Of a stretch of 64,000 nucleotides of DNA, positions 46,266-55,207 are shown one piece after another. The notes beneath the pieces are model-generated. The model was given only the letters and a program-made list of their open reading frames with translations. It was not told the DNA's origin and searched no databases. The position numbers and the translations under genes are program-made. The DNA is from Corynebacterium deserti GIMN1.010 (GTDB lineage: Bacteria; Actinomycetota; Actinomycetes; Mycobacteriales; Mycobacteriaceae): positions 2,232,001-2,296,000 of the forward strand of contig NZ_CP009220.1 in the NCBI RefSeq assembly GCF_001277995.1, given 5' to 3'. Numbering within the stretch: position 1 is the first letter of the stretch; every line of letters begins with the position of its first letter.

Positions 46266-48869
46266 ATGACCTCAACTAATCTCACTAGGCAGGAAGCGGC
46301 GGAACGTTCCCGCCTGCTCAGTGTGCATAACTATGACATTGCACTTGATCTCAACATGGGAGATGAGTTTTTTAGTTCCACCACGTTGGTGAAGTTCACG
46401 GTGTTGGAAGCCGGGGATACTTTTATTGATCTCCGCGCAGCGCGCGTTGATGAAGTTGAGCTGGACAATCAGTCAATCATTGAGTCTGCTCTCACGCTAA
46501 AGGAAAGCGGATATGACGAGACCCCAGGCATTGCATTAAATGGCCTGACCCCAGGTGAGCACTCCTTGCGCGTCGTGGCCACGATCCCTTACTCCCGCAC
46601 GGGTGAGGGTCTGCACCGCATGGTCGATCCGGCTGATAATGAAGTGTATTTGTACACTCAGTTTGAAACCGCAGACGCTAAGCGCATGTTTGCCTGCTTT
46701 GATCAGCCTGATCTCAAGGCAACCTACGATCTGACCATCAATACTCCTAAGGGCTGGAAGGTCATTTCCAACGCAGAGCAGACGGTGTCAGTTCAGAACA
46801 GTGAGCACGACACCCACACCTCACGCATTGATTATCCACTGTCTACCTACTTGGTGGCCGTGTGCGCTGGTAACTATCACGAGGTGCGCGATTCCTGGTC
46901 CGGTGAGCTCACTCACCACCCAGAAACCCCTGCTGACCAGCCCACCGAGCTTACTGTTCCTCTCGGACTGTACTGCCGCCGTTCCCTAGCCAAGGATCTT
47001 GACGCCGAGCGCTTGTTCACTGAAACCAAGCAGGGCTTTGATTGGTACCACCGCAACTTCGGTGTTTCTTACCCATTTGGAAAGTACGATCAGATCTTCG
47101 TCCCTGAATTCAATGCTGGTGCCATGGAAAATGCTGGTGCTGTAACCATTCGGGATGAATACGTCTTCGCGTCTAAAGCAACTCGCTACCGTTATGAGCG
47201 TCGCGCGGACACCATCCTCCACGAGCTTGCTCACATGTGGTTCGGCGATCTTGTGACCATGAAATGGTGGGACGATCTGTGGCTCAACGAGTCCTTCGCT
47301 ACCTGGTCAGCGGCTATTTCCCAGGCCGAGGAAACTGAATACGACACCGCTTGGGTCACGTTTGCAAATGTGGAGAAGTCCTGGGCCTACCAGCAGGACC
47401 AGCTGCCTTCTACTCACCCGGTGTTCTCGGACGGCTACGACATCGAGACCGTTGATCAGAACTTTGACGGCATCACCTACGCAAAGGGCGCGTCTGTGCT
47501 TAAACAGCTGCAGGCTTACGTCGGCCGCGAGGAGTTCCTTGCCGGCGTACGCAGGCACTTTGCCAACCACTCCTGGGGTAACGCCACCTTCGAGGACCTG
47601 CTCGGCGCGCTTGAGCTGGCGTCTGGCCGCGACCTGTCCGATTGGGCAAACCAGTGGCTGAAAACCACCGGCATTAACACCCTTGGCGCCAGCTTCGAGG
47701 TCGAGGGCGGCAAGTACACGTCGTTCGCTGTCACCCAAACCGGCGCTGAGCCCGGCGACGGTGAGCTGCGAACCCACCGCATTGCGGTGGGCCTTTATAA
47801 GCTTGTCGACGGCTCCGTCAACCGCTACGCGCGTGTGGAAATTGACTGCAGCGGGGCGTCGACAAGCGTTGAAGAGATTGTTGGCCTCGACGAAGCTGAC
47901 TTCGTGCTGGTCAACGATGATGACCTCACCTACGCGCTGCTCGATCTCGATGAGCGTTCCCGTGAATTTGTGATCGAGAACATCGACAAGTTCAGCGATC
48001 CCATGCCCCGTACCCTTGCATGGTCCGCTGCTTGGGAGATGACGCGTGCTGGCCAAATGAAGGCCCGCGATTTCATTTCCCTTGTCGCCCGCGGCGCATC
48101 ATCTGAAACCGAAATCGCCGTCCTCGAGCGCATTCTCATGCAGACAACCTCCGCCGTGAAGAACTACGCCGACCCCACCTGGGCCGCCGAAACCGGCAAC
48201 GACATCGTCGCCAACGCCTTCCTCGACGGCGCTCGCACCGCCGAAGCCGACTCGGACGCGCAGCTCGCCTTCATCCAGGCACTGGCCAAGGTCACGCTTA
48301 ACGACGCCGCCGCCTCCTTCTTCACCGACATCCTCAGCGGCCGCGTCCCCGGACTTACCGTCGACTCCGACCTGCGCTGGTGGGCACTTACCGCCCTCAT
48401 CGCCGCAGGTCGCATCGACTCCCCCGAAGACGCCATTGCCGAGGAACTGTCCCGCGACAACTCCAGCGCCTCCCACCTGGCATCGCTGCGTGCACGCGCT
48501 GCAATCAACGACGCTGACTCCAAGGCCGCCGTGTACAAGGAAGTCACCGCCATCGGAAATTCCTTGTCCAACCTGGAGCTTCGCCACAAGATCGAAGGCC
48601 TCACCTTCACTGGTTCCTCCGACTTCCTACAGTCCTACAACAACCAGTACTTTGAGATCCTCGATTCCATCTGGGCAAACTTCTCCGGCGAAATGGCACA
48701 GCAGATCATCCTTGGCCTGTTCCCATCCTGGAACATTTCTTCCGAAGGCCTCGAGCGTGCCGATTACTTCCTCGACGGCGACCACGTCCCCGGCGTCAAG
48801 CGTATCGTCGCCGAATCCCGCGACCGCGTGGCCCGCGCTCTCCGAAACCGCTCGGTAGACGCAAGCTAA
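46266..48869 (+). CDS. pepN: aminopeptidase N (M1 family)
   Basis: Zinc metallo-aminopeptidase of 867 residues. The exopeptidase motif GAMENAG is at 285-291 and the zinc site HELAHMWFGDLV...NES gives His319, Glu320, His323 and Glu342; the Tyr stabilising the transition state is in the following domain. C-terminal ERAP1-like helical domain completes the length. AAGGAG lies upstream of the ATG at 46266. It is a single gene with its own terminator. Confidence 0.96.
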   Translation: MTSTNLTRQEAAERSRLLSVHNYDIALDLNMGDEFFSSTTLVKFTVLEAGDTFIDLRAARVDEVELDNQSIIESALTLKESGYDETPGIALNGLTPGEHSLRVVATIPYSRTGEGLHRMVDPADNEVYLYTQFETADAKRMFACFDQPDLKATYDLTINTPKGWKVISNAEQTVSVQNSEHDTHTSRIDYPLSTYLVAVCAGNYHEVRDSWSGELTHHPETPADQPTELTVPLGLYCRRSLAKDLDAERLFTETKQGFDWYHRNFGVSYPFGKYDQIFVPEFNAGAMENAGAVTIRDEYVFASKATRYRYERRADTILHELAHMWFGDLVTMKWWDDLWLNESFATWSAAISQAEETEYDTAWVTFANVEKSWAYQQDQLPSTHPVFSDGYDIETVDQNFDGITYAKGASVLKQLQAYVGREEFLAGVRRHFANHSWGNATFEDLLGALELASGRDLSDWANQWLKTTGINTLGASFEVEGGKYTSFAVTQTGAEPGDGELRTHRIAVGLYKLVDGSVNRYARVEIDCSGASTSVEEIVGLDEADFVLVNDDDLTYALLDLDERSREFVIENIDKFSDPMPRTLAWSAAWEMTRAGQMKARDFISLVARGASSETEIAVLERILMQTTSAVKNYADPTWAAETGNDIVANAFLDGARTAEADSDAQLAFIQALAKVTLNDAAASFFTDILSGRVPGLTVDSDLRWWALTALIAAGRIDSPEDAIAEELSRDNSSASHLASLRARAAINDADSKAAVYKEVTAIGNSLSNLELRHKIEGLTFTGSSDFLQSYNNQYFEILDSIWANFSGEMAQQIILGLFPSWNISSEGLERADYFLDGDHVPGVKRIVAESRDRVARALRNRSVDAS

Positions 48870-48887
48870 CTGTCGCCTTGCACATCG

Positions 48888-48930
48888 ATCCCCCGAGCTA
48901 CCCCTCGATGGAGCTGGCTCGGGGGATTTC
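48888..48930 (+). terminator. terminator after pepN
   Basis: ATCCCCCGAGC (48888-48898) pairs with GCTCGGGGGAT (48917-48927), followed by TTTCTGTG. It lies 18 bases after the pepN stop. Confidence 0.85.
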
Positions 48931-49293
48931 TGTGTTTCGGATGAAATGGAAGGGCGCACTACACGACCTTTTACGGCGTCGAATTTATCGAATTCACATT
49001 CCCTTTGGTTTGGCAAGGAAAGGGACTTAGAAAGACGTACAAAATATCACTTAATCTGCATATATGGACGCGAATCGGACCTGCGTTTAAAAAGAAACCG
49101 CCATTTCGCTACCACCCTTTTATTCGGTCACTTCCTAACCGAATTTGGCCTTTTCCTATTAGGACGTTACCGCTGATTTTGCGGATGCCAGCGATCAGCG
49201 GCTACTTCTGATCATCTCTCCCAAGTTCGAGCCTAAAAAGTAGTTTCCACGCCGCAGTTCGAGTTTTGGTTACTGAAAAAACATCTTATTCAG
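48931..49293. other. gene-poor region after pepN
   Basis: About 360 bases, relatively AT-rich. Short plus-strand ORFs here have no family resemblance or ribosome binding sites. A hairpin AAAAACATC-TTATTCA-GATGTTTTT at 49277-49301 resembles a terminator but overlaps the start of the next reading frame. Probably remnant DNA. Confidence 0.5.
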
Positions 49294-49839
49294 ATGTTTT
49301 TGCAGCGACACTCAGACTTTTTCGATTACTCCTGCTGCACAACCGTCACAACAAAGCGCATGACTGCAGGAAATCTTGAGTATTCCACTCGACTCGTCAA
49401 CACAGCGTCTTCGCAGTTCTTGAAAGATGAGGTCAATCGGAGGTTGCGGTCTGCTCAGGTCTTTGATGAACCAAACCAATCCACCCACGATGACTCAGTC
49501 CCAACTGATCCCGAGATGGACTCCGATGACCTAGAAGTACAGTCAGATATCGTCACTACGGAAGAGGAAATCCAAGGTCATTCAATTGTGCGGGCAATTT
49601 GTTGTTCAGAGATCCCTGCTCAAGATGTCACGATGCGGGATGCAAAGTCCTATTGTGCGATCTTGTTCCAAGACAACAATCGAAAGCCAATTGCACGACT
49701 GTACTTTGACCGAAAAGTACCACGCATTGCGATTTTCACTCCTGAGGGTGAGCGAGAGCAGTTTGATCTGGAATCAATTGAAGATATTTATCAGCATGCT
49801 GATCTACTTCGGGCACGCGTAGTGGCGTTGAATACGTAA
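49294..49839 (+). pseudogene. C-terminal part of a type I restriction-like nuclease (remnant)
   Basis: The reading frame has segments I associate with the C-terminal half of predicted nucleases carrying the type I restriction R-protein N-terminal fold (COG4748-like, ~350-400 aa): VTTKRMTAGNLEYSTRLVN, SSQFLKDEVNRRLRSA, RDAKSYCAILFQDNNRKPI, ARLYFDRKVPRIAIFTPEGE and DIYQHADLLRARV. The catalytic N-terminal half is absent; upstream DNA has a stop at 49234 and a terminator-like hairpin. It is therefore read as a 5'-truncated remnant. ATG at 49294 or 49360 could still express a fragment. The family call is from memory. Confidence 0.55.
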
Positions 49840-49846
49840 TCAACGC

Positions 49847-50044
49847 TTATCCCTCCGTGTAGATGAACATGTCCTCGATGGCGCAGTTGAATTCGCGGGC
49901 AAGCTGGAACGCGAGTGGAAGTGAGGGGTCGTAACGCCCTTTTTCAATGCTGATAATTGTTTGCCTGGACACTCCCACGGCGTCAGCGAGGCGTTGCTGG
50001 GAGAGACCGAGGTCTTCGCGGAGTTCTTTGAGTCGATTATCCAT
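49847..50044 (-). CDS. Xre-family helix-turn-helix regulator
   Basis: A 65-residue protein made almost entirely of a lambda-repressor-type helix-turn-helix: NRLKELREDLGLSQQRLADAVGVSRQTIISIEKGRYDPSLPLA, then FNCAIEDMFIYTEG, the pattern of small Cro/C1 regulators such as YgzD. It is second in an operon behind a small membrane protein (16-bp gap). The operon promoter holds a strong palindrome and tandem repeats that are likely its operator. Confidence 0.88.
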   Translation of the reverse strand: MDNRLKELREDLGLSQQRLADAVGVSRQTIISIEKGRYDPSLPLAFQLAREFNCAIEDMFIYTEG

Positions 50045-50059
50045 GTGTGCACAACCCGC

Positions 50060-50530
50060 TTATGCTGCGACTCGTTTGCGCAGGCCGTAACAAATCCAGA
50101 AGACAACCTGGAGGAAGACAACAAGCACGAGGAAGACCAGAGACAACGGCACGTCGAGGGGACGGATGGTGAATGCGACGCATCCAATTCCGCCTGCCAC
50201 CATCAGGACGTGGAATGTGTCTTGAGCTGCTGCGGAGTACCACACGTTTTCGATGGATTGTTCAGGATTTCGCACGGCGCCCTTGATGGTGTCGCGGTCG
50301 ACGAGAATAATCCAGGCGAACGCGACGAAAATGGGCAGCATTGCTAAGAAGTACACCGAGGTGGTCACCCCAATGCTTGTGGGTGAGGTCAGCGCAACGA
50401 TGAGTGCAGTGCCGACAGCTGCAAGCACTGCCCCGCTACCGATGGACATGAGGGCGAGAGTCCGTGAGGAGCCGCCGGTCTTTGGCTTGCCGATGAATGT
50501 TTTTCCTGCAGTTTTACGTGGTGCGGACAT
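50060..50530 (-). CDS. four-helix membrane protein paired with an Xre regulator
   Basis: Start at 50530 gives MSAPRKTAGKTFIGKPKTGG, then four hydrophobic segments (ALMSIGSGAVLAAVGTALIVAL, TSVYFLAMLPIFVAFAWIIL, AQDTFHVLMVAGGIGCVAFTI, LSLVFLVLVVFLQVVFWICY); 156 residues. Such proteins (DUF2178-like) are often encoded with small Xre regulators; function is not known. A longer frame of 7 codons upstream is possible, but GGAG lies closest to 50530. Confidence 0.8.
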   Translation of the reverse strand: MSAPRKTAGKTFIGKPKTGGSSRTLALMSIGSGAVLAAVGTALIVALTSPTSIGVTTSVYFLAMLPIFVAFAWIILVDRDTIKGAVRNPEQSIENVWYSAAAQDTFHVLMVAGGIGCVAFTIRPLDVPLSLVFLVLVVFLQVVFWICYGLRKRVAA

Positions 50531-50558
50531 GGAGTTCTCCTTGAGGGACACAACTAGA

Positions 50559-50629
50559 AGGGATGTAAAACAACCTTTACATCCCTCAGCGTATAGTCAA
50601 GCACCCTTTACAGTCAAGCGTCCTTTACA
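50559..50629 (-). promoter_or_regulatory. promoter and operator array of the membrane-protein/Xre operon
   Basis: A perfect 11-bp inverted repeat AGGGATGTAAA-N6-TTTACATCCCT (50559-50586) is followed by two tandem copies of AGTCAAGCRYCCTTTACA (50595-50612 and 50612-50629). On the minus strand this reads as TTGACT (50617-50612), 16 bases, TATACG (50595-50590): a promoter embedded in four TGTAAAGG-type half-sites. The arrangement suits autoregulation by the Xre protein. Confidence 0.75.
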
Positions 50630-50810
50630 CTTCGGTTGGTCCGACACTCTTATCGCCACACAGTTGCTTGAGTACGCTCTCAGCCGAGATCAAGCACATG
50701 GGCACGCCCACTCCGGGAGTAGTGGTGGCGCCGGCGTAGTACGGGCCGGAGACTTTGCTGGATTTGTATGGATTCATGCGCGGCAGCGAGATCTGCACGG
50801 ATATCGGCGA
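50625..50810 (-). pseudogene. C-terminal remnant of a phytoene desaturase (crtI-like)
   Basis: The minus strand is open for 61 codons after a TGA at 50813-50811 and reads ISLPRMNPYKSSKVSGPYYA then GATTTPGVGVPMCLISAESV before a TAA at 50625. The GATTxPGxGVPxxLISAE pattern is the conserved C-terminus of CrtI-type phytoene desaturases. The remaining ~480 residues are missing or unrecognisable upstream. C. glutamicum, as I remember, has a second crtI/crtB cluster in this neighbourhood. Its stop codon lies inside the operator repeats of the next operon. Confidence 0.65.
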
Positions 50811-51079
50811 TCAACGCACCCCCAGAGCCCTCCAGTCCCTGCGCATGGACGCAAAAACGCTTCAATATGGGCGTGTTCAAATCCATAGGCACGCGCGGTG
50901 TTGCCAAACGCGTGGAGCACCGGATAGGCCTGAAATGGTTCCTCCAAGCAGCGCCGCAACCTCCGCCGGCGATAACTCCGCAGTCACGCCTGCCTTCCTT
51001 CCACACAACCCAATTTCACCTGGGAGCTTTACCGGCAAGCTCCACGAAAACCGAAAGAGTCGCTTGTCGACGCTCCCCT
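50811..51079. other. decayed sequence upstream of the crtI remnant
   Basis: About 270 bases with protein-like pieces in different minus-strand frames (AYPVLHAFGNTARAYGF; AGVTAELSPAEVAALL) broken by stops and shifts. It looks like more of a decayed gene, possibly carotenoid-related, but no piece could be identified. It includes a GCTTGTCGAC motif at 51062. Confidence 0.4.
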
Positions 51080-52201
51080 CTAGCTCCTCACCAACCGCTG
51101 CGGGTTCAGCCACTGAGCCAGGCCAACGACAATCAGCGCTGCCGCGCTGACCCAAAACGCGGCGGATCCAATGGCCATGTAGATCGGCAAGAACGTGACC
51201 GGTGCTGCCGCGGAACCAAAGAACCTGAACGCCTGAACAGTAGACAGCAGCGATGATCCACCAGGACTTGCAATCACAGCCAAGTTGACCGTCGCCTGAA
51301 TGCCTTGCGCAGCTGCCACAGCCGCAGCCCAAAGCAAGGCGACCAATACAACCCACGGGGAGATCGGCAGGATACTCAACGCCACTGCTGCGATGAGCGC
51401 ACTGACGGTTAAGACTGCGTGTACGCCGAAGGTGTCTGCTGCTGCACCAATCTTTCGGGACGCAAAAAATGCTGCCAAACCGCCACACATCACCACAAAG
51501 CCACGCGCTGCCGCATCGAGGTTGAATTGCTCGCCAACGTGCAGCGATGTCATAAATCCAATGCCGATGATGCCAATGCCCACAACAAAGCCAGAGAGCA
51601 TGTGAATTAGCGTTGGCACCCACTGCACTTTGCCTTCCACGTTCTGCTTCGACGCCGACGGCGGTGGCACAACTGGCAGACGAGCAAGCAAAATGAACGC
51701 AGCTGACGCAGCAGTGACCAGGAAGGTAAGGCGCCAACTAATCACAGAGGACACCCCTGCCACCAACGGTGCGGACAGCATGCCCAACGATTGCATCGCG
51801 GCATACGTTCCCAGCGCCTTTCCCAATGCGTTGGCGGGTACGAGCTCCCGGAGCATAATCTGCAACACCGGAGTGGTAAAAGCGTTTGCTATGCCGATGG
51901 TGGAATAACACACCAGGAACAGCCACCACGACGGAGTAACCAACAGCAAAAGTGCCAGTGGCAACGTCACGATATACGCCCCCGCCACCACTTTGTGCGG
52001 GTGGACACCCCTCGTCAACCTGCCAGAGAACAACATCATGGTGGCAAACGGGAAGAGATAGGCAGTCATTGTCATGGCCGCATGACTTACGGTGATATCA
52101 AAGGTTTCTGCAAACTCAGGCAGGACCACCGATAGGGCTTGACCGGTAAATGGGCCGACAAAGCCACCTACCAAGATGGCCATCATCTGCAGTTTCTTCA
52201 T
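51080..52201 (-). CDS. MFS transporter
   Basis: A 373-residue major facilitator with about 11-12 hydrophobic segments; the helix 2-3 loop GRLTRGVHPHKVV and helix-5 region GKALGTYAAMQSLGMLSAPLVAG resemble drug:H+ antiporters (DHA1). The protein is slightly short at the C-terminus. Substrate unknown. There is no strong ribosome binding site before the ATG at 52201. It is downstream of, and on the same strand as, the CMD/ABC operon with an 87-bp gap, so it may be part of it. Confidence 0.85.
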   Translation of the reverse strand: MKKLQMMAILVGGFVGPFTGQALSVVLPEFAETFDITVSHAAMTMTAYLFPFATMMLFSGRLTRGVHPHKVVAGAYIVTLPLALLLLVTPSWWLFLVCYSTIGIANAFTTPVLQIMLRELVPANALGKALGTYAAMQSLGMLSAPLVAGVSSVISWRLTFLVTAASAAFILLARLPVVPPPSASKQNVEGKVQWVPTLIHMLSGFVVGIGIIGIGFMTSLHVGEQFNLDAAARGFVVMCGGLAAFFASRKIGAAADTFGVHAVLTVSALIAAVALSILPISPWVVLVALLWAAAVAAAQGIQATVNLAVIASPGGSSLLSTVQAFRFFGSAAAPVTFLPIYMAIGSAAFWVSAAALIVVGLAQWLNPQRLVRS

Positions 52202-52288
52202 AAGTTCTCAATCTAAACCTAAACCCCCTGCAGCGACCCACTTGGTAGGTCACAACAGGGGGGTAATGAAAGTGCTAAAAGGTACTTT

Positions 52289-53524
52289 TTACAGGAAGCG
52301 CTTTGGAACCTCAGGCTCACCGAGGGAAAGCATGAGACGGTTTGCCCAGTTGAAGAAAGCAACGGAGTTGATGAAATCTACGATCTGCAGATCGCTGTAT
52401 CCAACACCGCGCAGCTTCTTGATGCATCCCTGGTTAAATGCAGATGGAGTGGCAGTCAGTGCGCGCGCAGCGTCGCGGATAACGTTCCACTCATCGGAGC
52501 CGAGATCATTGTCGATGTTGTCCAGCAATGCGTCGACATCTGCTGCGCGTCCAGATTCTTCCTCCGCACGGCCTGCGTGAACAGAGCAGCAGTACACGCA
52601 ACCGTTGTAACGAGAGGTCACAGCAGCCGCGAGTTCACGCTCTGCACGACCCAGGCCTTCGCCCTCAGTGTTGAAGAAAATATCCAGGTCAGTCAGGGTA
52701 CGAGCCTTAAGTGCTGCAGGATCGCGGGCAAGCAGACGGAAGTACGGCATATCAGCGCGCTCTGGCTGAATGAGAGAATCCAGTTGCTCTTCGGTGAGAT
52801 CAGCCTTTGCTACTGGTGGAACCCATGGTTTCCAGCCGAGGGAATGCTTAACAAACACCTCAGGGCGATTGAGTTCTTCGTAGGTAGTGATCTCAAAGCC
52901 GTTGTTGGACAAGGTCCACTCGGCTGCAGGAATTTCCAGGCGGGTGCCCTCTACCTGGATATCTTCGCCGTTGAGGGTGCGCAGGCCGTAAGCGACGCGC
53001 AGCTGGAAGTTCAAGAATGCGATGAGCTGTGCCAGGGACACAGTGTCGTCGGCGCTCCAACCAGCAGCGGAAAGCCCACCGAGAACCTCTGCGCGGGAGT
53101 CGCGTGGGTGGAATACCATGAGGTGTGCGTAGTCGAAGGCAGCAGCAAGACGCTCGCCCAGCTTGTCTGCATCGTTGCGGATGGATCCACCTGGCTCGGA
53201 TTCTGCAGCCAGACCGGTCTCGCGGTAGGTGCCGTAAGGACCTGTGGACAGGCCTGCGGCGATGGCATCGGAGACGGCGGCGGACAGGGTGGTGGGGGCG
53301 TCATCAAGCAGCAAATCTTGGTAGAGATCGACAGCGGGCTCGAACTGGAGAAGGCCCGCGACGTAGGTGGCTACCGCATAACGCTCACCAAAACTGAAGG
53401 TGCCTGGGTTGACGGGTTCCAGCAGTGCTTCGAAGCTCTTTTGGGCGTTGTCGCGGGCTTGTGGACGGTTGTCGCGAAGCTGCGGAAGATCGACGCCGAT
53501 AAGCATGTCAATAATGTCAGACAC
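52289..53524 (-). CDS. CMD-domain / AhpD-like fusion protein
   Basis: 411 residues in two AhpD-fold halves. The N-terminal ~190 residues look like the CMD-domain protein family first noted beside ABC transporters (TIGR04029-like); the C-terminal ~190 are a peroxidase-related AhpD domain with the redox motif CVYCCSVH: Cys309, Cys312 and His316. In other bacteria these two are often separate neighbouring genes. It is downstream of the ABC genes on the same strand, 34 bp after the ATPase stop. Likely role: thiol-linked reduction of a reactive product formed from the imported substrate; substrate unknown. Confidence 0.75.
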   Translation of the reverse strand: MSDIIDMLIGVDLPQLRDNRPQARDNAQKSFEALLEPVNPGTFSFGERYAVATYVAGLLQFEPAVDLYQDLLLDDAPTTLSAAVSDAIAAGLSTGPYGTYRETGLAAESEPGGSIRNDADKLGERLAAAFDYAHLMVFHPRDSRAEVLGGLSAAGWSADDTVSLAQLIAFLNFQLRVAYGLRTLNGEDIQVEGTRLEIPAAEWTLSNNGFEITTYEELNRPEVFVKHSLGWKPWVPPVAKADLTEEQLDSLIQPERADMPYFRLLARDPAALKARTLTDLDIFFNTEGEGLGRAERELAAAVTSRYNGCVYCCSVHAGRAEEESGRAADVDALLDNIDNDLGSDEWNVIRDAARALTATPSAFNQGCIKKLRGVGYSDLQIVDFINSVAFFNWANRLMLSLGEPEVPKRFL

Positions 53525-53558
53525 TTAAAAACTCCTTAAATTTTGTTGAAGGCCGTTG

Positions 53559-55202
53559 TTAAAGACCTAGGTTAAGCTCGCCACCACGGTAGCGCGATCC
53601 TGGGATGGCGTCGATAAGCTTGCGGGTGAACTCGGTTGTGGGGTTGTTAAACACATCCGTTGTGTTACCAAGCTCAACTTGTTGGCCGTGGCTCATCACA
53701 GAGACAGTGTCGGAAATTTCGCGGACGACGGCCAAATCGTGGGAGATAAAAACGTACGTCAGGCCGAGTTCACGCTGGAGATCATCCAGCAGGCGCAGAA
53801 TCTGGGCCTGGACGGTGACATCCAATGCAGAGACAGCTTCGTCGAAAACAACGAGCTCTGGTTCCAAAATCATGGCACGGGCAATGGCGACGCGCTGACG
53901 TTGACCACCAGAAAGCTCCCGGGGGCGCCTCGATGCCAGTTGCGGATCAAGGGCCACGAGATCAAGGTAGTGGGCAACCTTCTTGGCAGCTTCGGCCTTG
54001 CTTGCCTTGGTGAAGTTGCGCAGCGGCTCCGCGATGGTGGCGCCGATAGTCTGGCGTGGATCCAACGAAGAATACGGGTTTTGGTACACCAGCTGAACCT
54101 TTCGGCGCAGCTCACGCTTTTGTGCCTTGTTCAGGTTGGTGATCTCCTGGCCGGAAATCGTGATGGAACCAGACGTTGGGGTATTAAACGCAGCGATGGC
54201 GCGGCCCAAGGTGGTCTTACCGGATCCAGATTCACCCACGATGGCGTGGGTGGTGCCGGGGAAAACCTCGAAGGAGATGTCATCGGCAGCAACGAAAGGT
54301 TCGTCCTTGCCGCGCTGGTATTCCTTGCGGAACTTATCCACCACGAGCAGCGGGCCCTTGGCCCGCGCTTCCTGCGGATCAACTGCCGGCACACGCGCGG
54401 GAACCTCGCCGATGGTCAGTGAGGGCGCGTCGGCAAGCAGTTTTTTGGAGTACTCGTGCTGGGGGTCGGTGAGGACGGAGGCAGCGAAACCGCTTTCGCG
54501 CACTTCGCCTTTTTGCATAACGACGATTCTGTCCGCGCGGTCACCTGCGACGGCGAGGTCGTGCGTAATGAAGAGGATGCCCATGCCGAGTTCGCGCTGC
54601 ATGTCTTCGAGCAGATCGAGAATGATCTTTTGCACGGTGACGTCCAGCGCGGAGGTTGGTTCGTCCGCGATGATGAGATCAGGATCCAGGGAAATCGCTG
54701 CTGCGATGAGGGCGCGCTGCTTCATACCGCCGGAGAGCTCATGGGGGTACTGGTCGTAGCGGACCTCGGGGTTATCGATACCGACGCGCGCCAGTAGCTC
54801 AATGACCTTCTTCTTGCGTTCCTCAGCAGTGCCACGCTTGTGGATGGCCAAGCCCTCCCCCACTGATGCACCGATGGTCTTCACCGGGTTGAGCGAGTTG
54901 TTGGGGTCCTGTGGGATAAGGCCAATCTTTGTCCCGCGAATCTCTTTCCACTGGCGCTGGTTGAGGCCAACAAGAGACTTGCCTTGGAAGGTGATATTTC
55001 CGGAATCTACCTCGGCGTTATCAGCGAGCAGACCAATGACAGCCTGCGCGGTGGTGGACTTTCCTGAACCGGACTCGCCCACGATCGCAGTGATTTGGCC
55101 GGGGTGCACTTCGAGGCTGACGTTATTAACCGCGTGGACTAGGCCTTTGGCGGTTTGGTAGGAGACAACGAGATCGTCGATCTCAAGCAATGGAGTAGTC
55201 AT
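53559..55202 (-). CDS. ABC transporter ATPase, fused DppD/DppF type
   Basis: 547 residues with two complete nucleotide-binding domains: Walker A GESGSGKST at ~42-50 with signature ELSGGMKQRALIA, and a second Walker A GESGSGKTT in the C-terminal half with signature ELSGGQRQRVAIARAM. Powers a peptide/nickel-type importer. The start ATG at 55202 is 6 bp after the permease stop; a longer frame of 32 codons upstream overlaps the permease gene and is not real. Confidence 0.95.
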   Translation of the reverse strand: MTTPLLEIDDLVVSYQTAKGLVHAVNNVSLEVHPGQITAIVGESGSGKSTTAQAVIGLLADNAEVDSGNITFQGKSLVGLNQRQWKEIRGTKIGLIPQDPNNSLNPVKTIGASVGEGLAIHKRGTAEERKKKVIELLARVGIDNPEVRYDQYPHELSGGMKQRALIAAAISLDPDLIIADEPTSALDVTVQKIILDLLEDMQRELGMGILFITHDLAVAGDRADRIVVMQKGEVRESGFAASVLTDPQHEYSKKLLADAPSLTIGEVPARVPAVDPQEARAKGPLLVVDKFRKEYQRGKDEPFVAADDISFEVFPGTTHAIVGESGSGKTTLGRAIAAFNTPTSGSITISGQEITNLNKAQKRELRRKVQLVYQNPYSSLDPRQTIGATIAEPLRNFTKASKAEAAKKVAHYLDLVALDPQLASRRPRELSGGQRQRVAIARAMILEPELVVFDEAVSALDVTVQAQILRLLDDLQRELGLTYVFISHDLAVVREISDTVSVMSHGQQVELGNTTDVFNNPTTEFTRKLIDAIPGSRYRGGELNLGL

Positions 55203-55207
55203 AAAAG

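Noticed and set aside
48946..49211. Overlapping 68- and 76-codon ORFs after pepN
   Set aside because: Basic, aromatic-rich translations in two frames, no start signals; treated as non-coding.
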